The notes under the pieces were generated by a model that did no database searches, was not told where the DNA came from, and worked only from the letters and a program-made list of their open reading frames with translations. Positions 23,301 to 37,021 of a stretch of DNA of 64,000 bases are shown here, one piece after another. Made by a program: the position numbers and the translations under genes. The stretch is from Onchocerca volvulus. Lineage: Eukaryota > Nematoda > Chromadorea > Rhabditida > Onchocercidae. The number at the start of each line of letters is the position of its first letter. The first letter of the stretch is position 1. The stretch spans positions 8,766,616-8,830,615 of the forward strand of contig HG738139.1 in NCBI GenBank assembly GCA_000499405.2, written 5' to 3'.

Positions 23301-26300
23301 AGGATTCTTGAGAGATCAATAGAGATTACTACCTTTTTTTGGAAAAAATTAAAATTATTTACTGTCTTGTCCGATATTCTTTTGTTGTTGTACTTATCTC
23401 GTCCGAACATATCGAAATTAGAATCGATGATAACGTCTGTAGCAATTGTTCCCGCTACAGATTCAACAACAACATTATCAGTTTGTTGGTTGATATTTTC
23501 CTTTAAAACTTTTCTCGTGCGAATTGCTTTTTTTTTGTTCACTCCATCTGATTCCTTCTTAACTCCTACATTTCCATCACTGCGCATTACAATAGATTCT
23601 TGCTTTAGCAGTGGATAGTTGTTGACGGTGAGGATAGTTGATGTTATGGTATCTGTTATTTGAATTGTTTCCGAGTTTCGTCGTGAATGTTTTTTTGATT
23701 CTTCGGTCATTTCTATTACTGAATGAATAATCCTTTCAACAAATTCATTTACATAAGATTCTAGCCTTAGCGAAACCAAGTTCGTTCTAGAATTAATAGC
23801 TTGTCCAATCTCCTTGGATTCTATTTCAGAAACCTCATCTTGAGGAGAGGAGGAATAATGCGCATTAACAACTTGAGATGATTCGAAAAATAATGCATCT
23901 TTATCTGTAATATTAACATTGTTTATTGACGCCATTTTATCTGCTTTCTGATTTGAGGAAGACGGATATTCAACAGAAACTAGACTGGAATCAAGAATTT
24001 GATGAATAGAAACAGATGAATTTAAAGATTTAGGATACGTTTTCAGATTACCCAAATTTTTTGCAATAGGACAGATATCGAATAATTTGGACTTTGGTTC
24101 ATAACATTGAGTATTTGTCGATGACTTTGAAATTTCTAAATTTCGGTTTAATTTCAAATCACTTGGTCGTAGAAATTCAAAATCTCTGTTATCAGCTGTA
24201 TTTCGTGCTAAAAGAGCAGCTTCGAATTCAGTTAATATCGTCGTAGAGTTTGTAAGCTTTTGGTATTTTAGTTTTTTCTGAGCAGTTTTAATTTCGAAAT
24301 CACTGGGACGTAATCGTTTTTGGCACATTTTTTCACAAGTTTTAGTTTTCCCGGCTGTAGTCAATTGTCCATATTCAGCTAAAATGGCAGGACCATCTTT
24401 GATACGTCGCATTGCGAAGTGCGAATTCAAAAGATTTTCAGAATCATATTTATTGATAGTAGATGCAACAGGAAGCTGCTGATTGCTAAGTTGGAGGTGA
24501 CAGTCGCTCTCAATGTTCTCATTGCTTCCTGACTGATCATTATTATCGTTGACAATCTTACTGTTCGCATGATGGTTCCTGTCCTCATTCACTGTTGATC
24601 GTTGATGTCGCAAAAAGAAAATGTTTTCAATCATATCACAATACTGTTGTATTTCATTAAATTGACTTTCACTGAGGTTGGCACGGTCGCATTTTTGGGC
24701 CCGTTCGGCTGCCTCATAGCACTGCCGTATAATTTTCTGAAATCAGTTAAATATTAATTCATCGCTTATATTGGATCGCAAGAATATCTTCGTTATAGTA
24801 TCTGTTTATATCAATATCTATATATAACAACAGTATGCCGGTAGAAAACCTTTTTGATTTGCGTAGAGAAAAAGCTGCTATGAAAAATATAGCCTAAGTT
24901 TATTAACAAATATATCACTATAGATAACTTAATATAGAGAAAAAGGAGAAATTGGAAGGTCTGAAATAAGGTCGTATCAGACCTTATTTTTTATCGAGTA
25001 GGACGATCTCTCATAATGGACGTTTAATGGTGCTGACTAAAAATCAAAAAGAGAAGGCTTCATCAAAAAATAAAGTTTCCTAATTTAGCTACAAATTGTA
25101 AAATTGCAAGTTTTACATTAAATGAACATCATCTTTTATGTGCTTCATAGAAAACCTTTGGAATAATTGAGATGAATGGATTTACTTATTCAATTTTGTT
25201 TGCTTGAATTAAATTTTGAGCAGTGAGTTCCAATGAATTTTTCGTTGCAGATCTATTAGGTACTTCCTTTCTTTTATGTTAAGATATTACAATTAATGCT
25301 TATAATTATACTATTCAGCTAACTATATAGATATATTGTTAACATAATGCTATTCACTCATGCAATTCAGGATCGTAACGAACGCATCATTTCCAAGTTT
25401 ATTGTGTAGTAAACAATCATGGCAATACCCGAAGATTTGTATTAATGCCAATCTTTTCAACAAATTCATCTCTGAGAATATGTAATGTCAAGAGAAAAAC
25501 TGCTTCGAACTATTTCATTTCATCATTACGCTATTAATTCTTCATTAATTAAAACTCTGCTCTACAATTATTTGCAGCGAATGTTAATCTATGTAGTTTT
25601 TATTCTCGTTATCTCTTGGAAAATATTTACCAATGATCCTTTTATTTGCGAAAGAAAGATCAATTCAGGTTCATTGCTAAAAATTAGAGCTCAAGAGTTT
25701 TATTGCATTTACCACTCTTATCAATACAATGGCAATTAAATAATTAAATTATCATATACATTTTCTGTGTATTTTCGGGAATTTCTTGACAAATTATCTG
25801 TTTGTTTGTAGCTTAAGAATAATTTCTCTATAGATAAAAATTATTTCGATTTATTGGACAAACAAGAAGACTTCGACAGATTCTACTTCCGGTCATTTGT
25901 CTGTAAACTCATTCAAATGAAATATCAGATATACTTCTTCGAATTACCGTAACATTTGAGAAAAATAGTAACATCCAGCAATCGTTTAGGGTGAACCCAA
26001 GATGAAAAAGATGTAATCTGTTGCAGAATGGAATATTTTACCATTTAAATTAAAATGAACAGAAGTAAAATGAGTACCTCATCACATACTTCTTTGTACA
26101 ATGAATATAATAATGCAAATGAAGCATAGGCAGCCATCAAATCAGGCTCATTGCCCACAGGCCAGCAATCCAACATAGCATATTTGATTTTGGCAAAATG
26201 CTTGTCAACTTGTTTCCATTGCTCTAACATTCTTGTTTGTCTGAAAGATGGAAATTCTGGCGTTTGTCAATTCAATTCCAGTGGTTCCATCATTAGTAAA

Positions 26301-26852
26301 ATAATAAAAAATAGCAATCTATTCATAGCTCTCGTCAAGTAGTTTAAGTTGAAAATTTTCACTCATTCAACTTTTTCCATTCGAAACAATCGAAAGTGCA
26401 AATATCTTCAACAAGAAAGAATGCAACCCAAGATATTGAGTATTAGCAAAACAAGTTTAGAAGAACCCTGAATTTATTCCATATGGAAAGCTTCTGATGT
26501 TTTTTATGAAAATTTCAGAAAATTTTCTCGAAGAAAAGTCAATATTATTTAATGAATTGAGTGATCACCAATAAAATCAAAAAAAAAAAAAAAAAAGCGG
26601 AGATTTTAAAAACTTTGGAATCACTATCCTGTTAAATCGAACACTAGAAGGAGTATTAAATACATACTTTACTAAAGTTTTAAAAATATCCTCAAATTTT
26701 AAATTATAGCGCAACCTTTCTTGTATACTAATTTCTTCTTTCTTGAGATTGGTGCACGCTTGCAGGTATAATTCCCTGACAACTGCAATATAACTAATGA
26801 TAACAGATGGTTCGCAACCTCGAAATATTGCAATTTGATCCAGCAAATCCAT
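20313..26852 (-). CDS. Large unrecognised protein with helical N-terminus and disordered body
   Basis: Six exons: 26668-26852, 26078-26240, 23363-24736, 21263-22730, 20765-20966, 20313-20655. All phases close, giving 1,244 aa. Residues 1 to about 170 look folded and helical (starts MDLLDQIAIFRGCEPSVIIS; contains DKHFAKIKYAMLDCWPVGNE and QCYEAAERAQKCDRANLSES). The next 950 or so residues are Ser/Asn/Glu/Lys-rich and probably disordered. Two diverged copies of a unit of about 35 residues carry the motif LRPSD (genomic 24291-24320 and 24145-24175), each preceded by an IL.E segment. The C-terminal 180 residues are again charged and helix-prone (KIFLRNIWDAENK; KEN box in YRKENIERM). A GCAG acceptor 17 bases before the ATG suits trans-splicing. 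No family recognised; a nuclear or cell-cycle scaffold would fit the composition but is a guess. The long fourth intron-flanked exons make the coding call itself strong. Confidence 0.8.
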
Positions 26853-29835
26853 TGCGTCAACGCAAACTGCAATGTAACTTTTGTCTCTTACAAAATTTTC
26901 GAGAAATCTGAATTAACTGGAATTTATATGGAACTAAAACAAGAAGCGATCTCGAGGATCGCTTGAATTCTTCGGTTCAGAGGCTTCCCATCAATTAACT
27001 TGGATGCGGGAAAAATGCCAAATGAGCAATTTGTCAAACTTATGTAAAATCACTTTTTTTTTTGTTGTAATTTCCTAATTTTAAAATTGTTATTAAGAGT
27101 TGATTTAAGCTTGAGAAGAAGGGGAAAACTATTAATAAACTGATAAAATCTCAGAAACTGAATTGTAAACGATTCAAAACTTATTATTTGTACGTTAAAA
27201 AGGGAATAGAAATTCCTAAAAATCTTGCAATGTCATGTGTGGTACTAAAAAGAGCAAGTGATAAAATTTGGAAAAAAAATAAATGAAATAAATTTTTGCT
27301 TCCCATTTCACATTTTCGGGAATAGTTTTGAAAGTTCACAAATTTGTATCAAATGCTCCCCGTCTCAGATAGGAGCACAAAATTTAATCATCCTATTTCA
27401 AAGGTAACATCTTTTTTTTCTATTTCTGATGAGTTTTTTCTTTTTACCATGACATTAATTCAGGTGTGAAAGAAATAATGAAAATATTGATTGTAGAATT
27501 TATGGAGGGAGGACAAAAAGGTGATGGAAATGAGAAGTTTATTAGTAACTAATGAAAATGGAACTAATGAAATAATAGTAACTAATGAAAATGTAAGTGA
27601 CGACATTATTTTGCAATAGAGGAAAGTTGATTAATTTAATTATTATTATCAGTTATTTTTTTTTTTTTAACATTAATCCAAGTTTTTTCCAAACTGATTA
27701 AAGCATAAGGCAAAATTTTTTATAAGACATTGGACAATTTAAGTTATGAGTTTCGACAGATTTAAATTTTTAACTAAGTTTACTCGTATCAAATAGCTAA
27801 ACTTTCGTATTTTGTATTTCAAGAAATCATCCAAATTAGAAGAATTGAGGATCGGTACGAAAGAAAACACAATCCGTTACATTCTGTAGAGCTTATCAAA
27901 AATGCGAATGGAGATTTACTGCTATACGCATATTATGAGAAGTGAATAACAAAAGTTCATCAAATAGCCAACTTCACAAAATTCATTTATGGCCGATAGT
28001 TTTTTAAAATTCATCTAACAATGAAAAATTAAACATTTAAACGAATGATTTTCTGATCATTTCATTCAGGAATACTAATTCGTAATTCGCAATCTTGAAG
28101 ATTATCGTAAATAAATTTATAAACTGATATAATCAGTGCTGAAGAGAAATCCGTAAGTCTATTCTTCATTGAAATTTTAAAAATGATGCAAGCAAAAATC
28201 TGGTTGGAATTAAATAGTTTCTGCTAATAAAATAGAAAATAAAAAGATAATTGTAAACTAAAGATTTTGTCATAAATTGCCAAAAATGTTTCGGAAATTA
28301 AAAAAAAAAAAGAAGTATTCAGTTTAATTTCGTTATCACAAGTATTATTACTTTCCTTATCACCTTAAGATGTTAGATGCATTTATTATCTTTTTTTTTA
28401 CAGATTTTTGAAGAGAAACATGCTATGATGTTTTCGCTAATAGCGTTAATAAATATATTTGTAGGGAAACTTCAAAATACCCTTTGAAAAAAAAAATCTT
28501 TAAATGATGACATTTTCACATATACCTTACCAATTCAATAAATATTTCTGTCCACGAGAAAATGATTGAAAGGTATTTAAAAAGACAAAAAGAAGAATCG
28601 ATCAGTGCATTATTATCCTAAAACATAAATACATGCGACAAAAAGAATGTTTGTCATGAAGTTACATTCTGAAAAATTAAAATGGGAAATAAAGAAAGAG
28701 CATGTATCTTTTGGATACGACAGACTTGAAAGATAAGTTCTGCAAAGTATAACCAAAGTACAACATCCATTCCTTCTTCGCTGAGTTATTCTTTATAAAT
28801 TTCTATTTACCGCTTTTGTACAGGGGAAAACAAAGAGAAAGGTAACGCATTATGACAAATGCCAGTGGAATCGAACAGAAGAATTAATTTCGATCATTAC
28901 TTGAAAAGTTCAAATGATGGAATAACGGTAGGAATCATGGGAAATTGAGAATTATTACTCCTTGCATATCGAAATTGCAACATTTTCATTCGTACCAGAC
29001 AAATTTCGTAACTGTTAACGAAATTTTCGAAAAAAAAAAGGATTTAAAAGAATCGAAGATGAAAGTCTTCTGGAAATTGATATAAATGCGATAATGGAAA
29101 TGTCGTTGAGTGGCATCGATGTGCCGTATCTGATACTGGTTTCGGTACTTTCTCTTGCTATCATCCCATTAACAAATAATTTTGATTAGCGACATTTTCT
29201 GCATTTTCACTCGTCATTCTTGATGGATGAAGAGAACTTTCAAAGTTGCGAGAGCAATTTAATGAAATATTTCAATGAACAATTGAGTAATGTAAAACAT
29301 AATTACTCAAGTAGGTTTCTTCTAACATAAAATCATAACACTACTCCACCTGGGGATACAGCGTTACTTCTCTCAAGCGGCAATTATTGCTACAATTGCG
29401 ACTAATATGAAGATGAAACGATCTCGTTAAGAGTTTTACGAATCATCAGAATCTAATAGAGCCAGCTATATTGATTACATTATGGAACAAATCGAACTCA
29501 ATAAAATACCAAATCAAACATTTTTATGCAAACTTTCCCAAAATCTCAATCATTGCTATCGTTCATCATAGATTGTACATTCTATCGATTTGAAGATATG
29601 TGAGTTTCACGGCTAATATAGGCTCTTTCAAGTTTTTAAATAAACGCTGTGATACAAATCCATCGCATCGATCACAGCATTTAAACTCAAAACGTGGCTA
29701 TATTTCGATGTAACGATTGTTTCAATAGCTATTATAGAAATCAGGGATTGTTGGAAAACAACCGAAATTGTTCCATAAAAATTATGAATTGATGTTTGAA
29801 ATCTGGAATTATTAAAAATGAAAAGTTCGTTAATA
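26853..29835. other. AT-rich intergenic region
   Basis: About 3 kb with homopolymer runs and short low-complexity stretches, including a near-duplicated AGTAACTAATGAAAATG pair near 27547-27597. No exon-like sequence recognised on either strand. Confidence 0.6.
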
Positions 29836-30121
29836 TTAAAATGAAATCCAGTAGGCTGAGGAAGATTTAAAATTCAAGCTCGATGAACCTTGCTCAATAT
29901 CTTCACGTCGCTTATATGACATATTGAGACGTCCGTGGAAAGCTCGATAAATATTACACATTTCGGCACCGCTGACTCTGACTCGCAAAATTGATTCAGA
30001 ATTTTGTCGTTTCGCGTTAAGAATTCGTTTAATATGCAACGGTGATGGAGAAGTTTGAAGTGGAGATTTATCATTCGCTGATATCTTATCACGCTCCATC
30101 TCTTTCCAATCCTGCAAGCCA
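29836..30121 (-). CDS. Probable 3'-terminal exon of an unrecognised gene
   Basis: A 95-codon open frame from an AAATTCAG acceptor at 30122-30123 to TAA at 29836-29838. Protein-like composition: WKEMERDKISANDK, HIKRILNAKRQNSESILRVR, then EMCNIYRAFHGRLNMSYKRR and an SSS-rich tail ending SAYWISF. It needs two bases from an upstream exon that I could not find; candidates would lie between 30.2 and 34.8 kb. No family recognised. The charged segment followed by the Ser-rich tail would suit the cytoplasmic tail of a receptor or channel, which is only a guess. Confidence 0.35.
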
Positions 30122-30870
30122 CTGAATTTATAAAAATAGCATAAAAATAATGTAAGCAATATTGCGATTGATTGAAAGCTTGCATAATTATACCATGAAA
30201 AAATAATATTTCAAAATAAATTACTGAAGGCATTAAAAAATTAATTTTGAGTGGATTTGTTGATATTACTTGTGCAACCACAAATATTATTTTTATAATC
30301 ATCGGTTATTACTGTCAAAGATTGATTTCCTGTTTTAGAAGATATTTAATCACCTCATGAAAATATTGTAGAAATAAGAAAAGAAAGAGTATCAAGAATT
30401 GTGATGGAAATTTTGTTGAATTTCAAATGTCTTAACAATCATTTTTGTTATAAAACTATAATAAAATATTCGACCAACTAAATATTAAAAACAATAATTT
30501 ACATATACATGCCAAATGCATCTCCGCATGCACAGTAATTGATAAAAGAAATTTGTTAGTTCTCAAACTATTCATGAGCAAATAAATGAAATATGAGACA
30601 AATGACCCATTAGTACCGCAGAATTACAATGTTTACCGAAAAGTTGCATATTTAATTTAGCATATTGTCCGTTTAATAAATAACATATTGTTGTTGTACA
30701 AGTTTCTTGTCCATACAAATCTTTTCAAAGTAAAGCATCTAATCGTTGCAAATGCTGGATAAGCACTAATATCACTATTATTATCCTTAATACTATTGTC
30801 ATTATTACATTGGCAAAATGTTCGAATAAGATAATGCATTATAATTTTTCTTATCAGATTTGAATTTTGT

Positions 30871-30986
30871 GAGCACTTGTCAAGAAAATCGATTTTTTGT
30901 GAGCATTTGTCAAGAAAATCGATTTTTTGTGAGCATTTGTCAAGAAAATCGATTTTTTGTGAGCATTTGTCAAGAAAATCGATTTT
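30871..30986 (+). repeat. 30-bp minisatellite, four units
   Basis: Units begin at 30871, 30901, 30931 and 30961 (GAGCATTTGTCAAGAAAATC then GATTTTTTGT). The first differs by one base and the last is cut to 26 bp. The unit is a multiple of three, so the minus strand stays open and would read the ten-residue repeat KIDFLDKCSQ within an open frame 31019-30657. I doubt that frame is a gene. Confidence 0.95.
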
Positions 30987-33900
30987 CACGCTCCATTCCA
31001 TTGGAAGAAAGAATGCCATGAACGAATGATTACCATCTCAGAAATATTAGATGGCAAACGATGACGGAAATTTCAAGCAAAAAGAATAAAATATATTTCT
31101 AGAATGTTATGATAAAAGTGAGAAAAAAAGAGAGGAAATATAAAAAATTCCTAATGAATCACATGGTTTTCTCATCATTTTTATCAAAGTATTGAGTTTA
31201 TGTTATGTACACATTATATGTTTTGTACAAAGCCATTATTAAATTTCCAGAAATAAGGTAAAAAAATGGAAAATATGCACTTTAGAGAAGGACGGAACCG
31301 CGTCACTTCCATTTCTTGCTGAGTAGAAATTTTGTTTACTTCCAACTTCTAACCTTAACATTTGGCAATATTTAGATTCACTTTAACTTTTTCTAATTTT
31401 GTAGGAATGATTCTGAAATCGAACTAGTTATTATTCAGTTTCAGTTTGAAATTAATTTGATTCCGTTTAAAGAAGAAGTTACGGGAAAAATTTCTAAAAA
31501 GTTATTTTATTGATAAAGCCAGAGAATTCCTTACTAGAAGTTATACCAGTTTTGCTAAAATGGAGCTTTTTGATCAGATCAAGTTCAATAAGCCACCGTA
31601 CTCCTGATTTAATAGGTCTGATCAAGTTCAATAAGTTACCGTAGTTTCCGGTTTCATAGATTTTTGTAAATTTTGATTGCTCAAGTTTCGCTGAATCTTA
31701 AGTTTTAAATTTAACCCGAAAAATGAGATTTTAGAATCCAGTGATAAGATTAGTTATAAAGAGAATATAATTGTATCCAATCTAGTCACTTTTTTTACCA
31801 TTATCTGCAAAATGTGTAGCACTGCAGCAGTTTTTGTTAATTAATAAGTTTTATGGCATAGATTTGGTAATAAATTTTTAATGAAAATGAAAAAATAAGG
31901 GCAAAAAGAGTAGCCAAAAATGAAAGAAGATGTGTCCATAAATGTGATAAAGAGATGAACCTCTTATCAGTTACATCATTCTATCAAAAAAATTTAATCA
32001 GCAACAGTTAAAAACATTCTTTAAAAAGAATGTTCAGAAAATATTGTCACTTTGCCAAGCATTTTTCTCTTCGACTGCGCTTGGAAATTTTGATTTCTTT
32101 GCGATACACACACAACCAACTCATTATTTCTTTTTGAATTATTCCGTTTGATTATTTCGAAATAATTTAAAATTATTTCCGAAAAAACTAAAGATTTATT
32201 TGATTTATCAGAAAGTTATTTCTAGAAAAACTTGAATCTATGTGGAAAACTTCTGGCTACATAATTTGTGACTAATGGATTGATTCGATGAATTACAAAT
32301 TATTTATTCATAAATTATTATTCATGAAATATTCATAAATTATTTATTTACGCTAAATCAAGTTCTTGATAGATTTTTGAGACTGTTTGGTTGATTGTAT
32401 TATACATATATTTTTTGAGCTCGTTCTTTCAATGAATAAGAGATACTGATAAATGCAATAAAACTGGAATTGAAACAAACTGAAATCAAATTTGAAATCA
32501 AATTTAAAATGAATATGCGCAAATAATGGAGAAAGAACAGGAAGGGGTAAAAACATAGAAAATCGTTTACTGACGTTAGTGTTTCTCAGGATTTTTCGTC
32601 ATTTTTCTGACTGGCGGAATTTCTGAAGCGAAGCATTACTGAGAGAAATACAGTGAATCGAAGGAAAGAGGTAAATGAATGTTCATACTTACTCTGTAAG
32701 GGAATGGCACGAATTACTCAGTACACAGATCTCATTTCTTTTTCTTCTAGCAGCTCAAATTTTTGAAGAGTTCTGCCAACATTTTGCATTTAATGATTTC
32801 AATAATTAATTTCGGAAGTTTACAATTTTAGAAGCGATATAATTGGACAAAGTAATATTTATATCACAATTTATTGCTTGCTTTTCAACCAGGTTCTGGT
32901 ATTTATTGATTTTTTTGCTAAATGTGAAAATGCATTTAATATCTAGTCAAATCGTGTTATACATGTTTTCGTTTGAAGTTAGAATTATCTGAAAGATTAG
33001 TAAATATGATCGCAATGACGGTCAACAGCAATGATTATTATCCAGTCCCAACGAATTTATTGAATAAATAAGGAAAAATATGCAATGCTCTTGCCGAATA
33101 GCACAGCATATATGAACGATTTATACATTTCATTACATATAATATGTATGAATTCTATATCACCAATCAAGGAATGATCGCAGATATTCAAAAAGATATA
33201 GTCTAATTGTAATGTACTTATGGTATTATTTCATGCAAATGCTAGGAAACATTTCCCTCCAGAATTTTTGCATTGAACAATTTTATTTCAATCGTAAACT
33301 TCAAAAATATTGAAAACAACTTACAATATCACGGCCGTAATGCTAAAAACCTACTTTACTTTTTTGCTCGTAAAAAATACTTCGGGTGATTATTGCGAAG
33401 GTGGTATTTTCAGAATTCTCAAAGATTTCAAGCTTAACAGGTAACAGCGAAGAAATCTTCGACAAAGGAAGTTTTCGTTAATCAAATAGAGATGGCAGAG
33501 TTCTGTGTAAAGTTTAGGATTTCAAGTAATGCTTCTAAGCAAATAATCACCAATACTTATTATCGATGTATGCTGTGAGATGAAGCCAATTAATTCATCA
33601 AAAGGTAAGAGGAATGAAATGCATAAGTAAGCAGCAGCATTGACAACATTAAGTTTCCATTAAAAAATGCCAGATTGTGTGGCCGAGGCACAATCCATGG
33701 AGTTAAGCTCTGGAAGTATTCCATTTTCTAATCCCATATTTCTTCACAAAATGAGAGTATCACTGAGTTTATTGAAACAATGAATTGGGTCACCACAAAA
33801 TGAACTGAATATGAAGGACTGTATACCTGTAGCTGATAAAAAGTGATATGAGATGAATGATCAAAACACTGGTATTATCGATACTATGGATCGAAATGTT

Positions 33901-35009
33901 AAGAAAATACTGAGAGAGAAATAACCTTAATTACCCTATGAAAAAAAAAGAGAGAAATAATCGATGAAACAATAAAATGACTTAGAATTAAAAGTTGTGC
34001 ATTTCTTTCTATATTCCTAATTAGTTTCCTAACAATTATTTCACATTTCGCTCTGTTTCCAATATATGACTTAAAAATTTCTCCAAGCAAAGATGGATTT
34101 TTGTTCGCTACGATAGCAGAAATTTTTTCATTTATTTACATCAATATTTGATATTATTTGATGAAAGAAAATATTGATGAACAGAGAGAGGCAGATGATA
34201 GCATTATAGGGGAAACATGATCGTCTCAAAAAAAACAATACTCGCCCAAAGTAATCAAGTAAAATCGCGGAAAAAAAAGTTGCAAAGAAGCAAAAACTTC
34301 CTGCATCCGAAATCCCGGCTGCAAAAGCTATTTAATATCAGTACAACATTAACTCTTCATGTGACATTTGACAAACATATGACAAACATGACTGTCACAT
34401 CCAGACACAAAAACACCTCATTATATCTGTTCAAGTTTCACACTTTCAAAATGGAGCACTACTGAATACCGCAACAGAAAATGTTAATGGATCGCCCGAC
34501 AAGATCAAGTGGTAGCTGTACAGGACAGCAAATGTCGACTCACAATGAGTGGTGTCGGATTTGTGTATTTAGGACACACCATTATTTTGCTATCAAAATT
34601 TCCGTCATGCGAAAAGCATTGAAACGACTTATCTGCACCGATAGCTCCATCGTTGTCCAATAATTCGTAGATCTTTTGCTGCAGGAATAGTTTAACGAAT
34701 AGCTTCATCTAGTATGTCCACAGATTTTCTTTCTATACGAAAATTTATCTTTTCTGAATTCGATCTTCACTTCATCCACATAATTATAAATTGCCAAAAT
34801 AAAGTCACGACTTTCAAAATATAAGATTATACCACACAATCAAAGCTCCCGCGCAGACAAATCGTAGACTGACGAAGCAGTGTATTTTATCACAGCTTAT
34901 TACTATTATTTGAATCGATGAATTACAGACTTCAAATAAGATAGTATCTGTCACAGTATATAATTCCTGCGACCCTACTTCCTTTAATTTATTACTTGTG
35001 TACACAAGC

Positions 35010-35168
35010 TCACTCATACATAATTGCACTGCATATTCAAAATCTAGTAAAAACAAATTCATGAACCCAACTATAGCCAATGTAAATTCATTCATAAATC
35101 ATTGCATTGCGTATTCAAAATCTAGTAAAAATAAATTCGTGAACCCAATCTCAGCCAATGTAAATCGT
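35010..35168 (+). repeat. 78-bp direct tandem duplication
   Basis: Two adjacent units about 78 bp apart share TATTCAAAATCTAGTAAAAA, AAATTC.TGAACCCAA and AGCCAATGTAAAT, with about ten substitutions. The plus strand stays open across both units (repeat AYSKSSKNKF.NP..ANVN), but no acceptor or start context supports a gene. Confidence 0.85.
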
Positions 35169-35342
35169 GGCTGCAACACATCTGTTGAAAAATACGAAAA
35201 CTACGCCATGTTTGCCAGTGAATAACTCGTGTTGGAAACAATAAATTGTTTATTCCATAAAACAAATGAAATTATCCACGGCTATATTGACATAACTGAT
35301 GTGATCAGTTTCACAACGATAACAATCTTCATCATTTCGATA

Positions 35343-37021
35343 TTACCAGTTGGAATTTTGTGTTGAAGCGCCCCACTCTTGCTGCTGGGCAGTATCCAAC
35401 TGCACGGCTCGTTCTGTTTCTTGTGCCCAGTCACTCACAGGTTCCACCATGCTGAAGTCCAACTTCTTTGCTGATTCAACGCCGCCTATTGTTTGATACT
35501 GAAATTATTAAGACAAGAAGTTTACAACGCAGGTTCTTTTCAAAAGCTTCAAGATAAAAAAAAGCATTGAGAAAAAACTGTAGAGTGGAATGAAAATATT
35601 TCCAAGCTAATTTTCACAACCCAGTAACTTTTTTACACAACGTTGCATTAAATTAAAAAATGAACAAATGAAGCAAAGGAACTAAATAAATACCATTCCA
35701 ATGGATCTTACAACCTCATCAATTTTTGCGACCTCAGGAGGCGGAACCCCAGGCCATGGTTCTTTTACTTCACGCGGTTCTGCCAATTCTTCCTTTTCCT
35801 GTTCTTCTGGATTGCGATAAAAATATAAGTCAGGCATGATTTCCTTGTCATCAAGTACAAATCCCGTTTGCCGTGTCATCTTGCCCTTAATGAGCAAAAC
35901 TTCACGAGCTAACAACCACCACATCAATCCTATTGATTGCACGCCCTGTAAATATAATTACAGAATCAGAAAATTTTCAATTTTTGAAATTTGGAAACAT
36001 CCTTCTATTATTAGAAAGAAGTGAGCATAAAAGTGAGCTCAATAAAAATAAAATTATTATTAATGCACAAACCTTATTATTGCATGGTATAGCAATATCA
36101 ATGAATTTCAACGGTGAGTCTGTATTACAAAAGCTAATTACTGGCACACCGACATATGATGCCTCCGTTACCGCTTGGTGGTCGACACGAGGATCCGAAA
36201 CAATCAGCAGACGTGGTTCCTGAAATAGAAAAATCAGAGGATTCAACAGCTCACTAGAAAAAATAACGAAAAATTTACGTAAACCAATCCCTCAAGGATG
36301 AATAAAGAGCAATTAATGACCGCGAATTAAAGAAAACTACCAATTCCCATAATCAATAATGACCTTAAATTGCTTTTGGATCTGATTGGTCAAACAACCC
36401 GGCGTGAAACGCCCAAAAATTGGCGTAGAACCAGTATGGGCTGCAAATTTGAGCAAAGCACGTTGTGCATATGGTCGTGCCGATACAACACATACATCTG
36501 CTGGATTATCAATGGCTGCAATAGCACGAGCAGCAAGCAACAATTTTTCCCATGTCTTTCGTAGATGAATGATGTGAATGCCTGCAAATCAATAAGTAAT
36601 TCAAACAATTTACCTAATCGCATATTTAATGCATGAACGATGTTTATTTGATTATAATTCAAAGATATGCTTGATCAAACAAATACTGTCACTAAATGAT
36701 ACATAAACGTGCAGCATCATACAAGAATATTGAAAGGATACAAATTTAATAATCGGTAAAGTACAGTTCTTAAAATGATACTACTAAATAATAATAGCTG
36801 CTGGGGAGGGACTAGATCAAGCATTTGCAATTGAAATAATATGAGAGACTGCAGCTTATTAACGTTCAAATTAACCATAAAAACAGACCATCAGCTCGTC
36901 TTTTCCATACATACTGCTCCATTTGAAAGTCACAGTTGGCAGCACCTATATGAGTTTGACATGCCAGAAGTTTTATAGCATCTTCTTCCTTCAAAGCAAA
37001 CGATTCCAATCCCGCCGACAT
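35343..37021 (-). CDS. rps-0: 40S ribosomal protein SA (uS2)
   Basis: Small-subunit protein needed for late 18S rRNA maturation. Five exons: 36889-37021, 36364-36581, 36073-36219, 35694-35945, 35343-35498; phases close; 301 aa, near the usual 295. It starts [20 protein letters not shown]; the uS2 core includes [77 protein letters not shown] and [12 protein letters not shown]. The C-terminal tail is Glu-rich, then ends in a Trp/Gln-containing segment [14 protein letters not shown], as in eukaryotic RPSA. A CTTTAG acceptor ends one base before the ATG, a clear trans-splice site. It is divergently arranged with the HIBCH gene across 0.95 kb. Confidence 0.98.

Larger units (their letters stand above)
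30122..35342. other. Gene-poor region with tandem repeats
   Basis: Contains a 30-bp minisatellite (30871-30986), a diverged 43-bp direct pair (31577-31662) and a 78-bp direct pair (35010-35168). Apart from possible unseen upstream exons of the 29.8-kb exon, no gene is supported. Confidence 0.55.

Noticed and set aside
29874..30302. Minus-strand 142-codon frame overlapping the orphan exon
   Set aside because: Hydrophobic, AT-driven composition; the overlapping frame ending at 29836 has better amino-acid balance and an acceptor.
33660..33740. tRNA-like segment (TGTGGCCGAGGCA...) resembling a Ser/Leu tRNA D-arm
   Set aside because: No matching T-arm, anticodon stem or acceptor pairing could be drawn.
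34217..34708. Several overlapping frames of 60-80 codons on both strands
   Set aside because: No splice or start context and no recognisable protein; composition fits chance.
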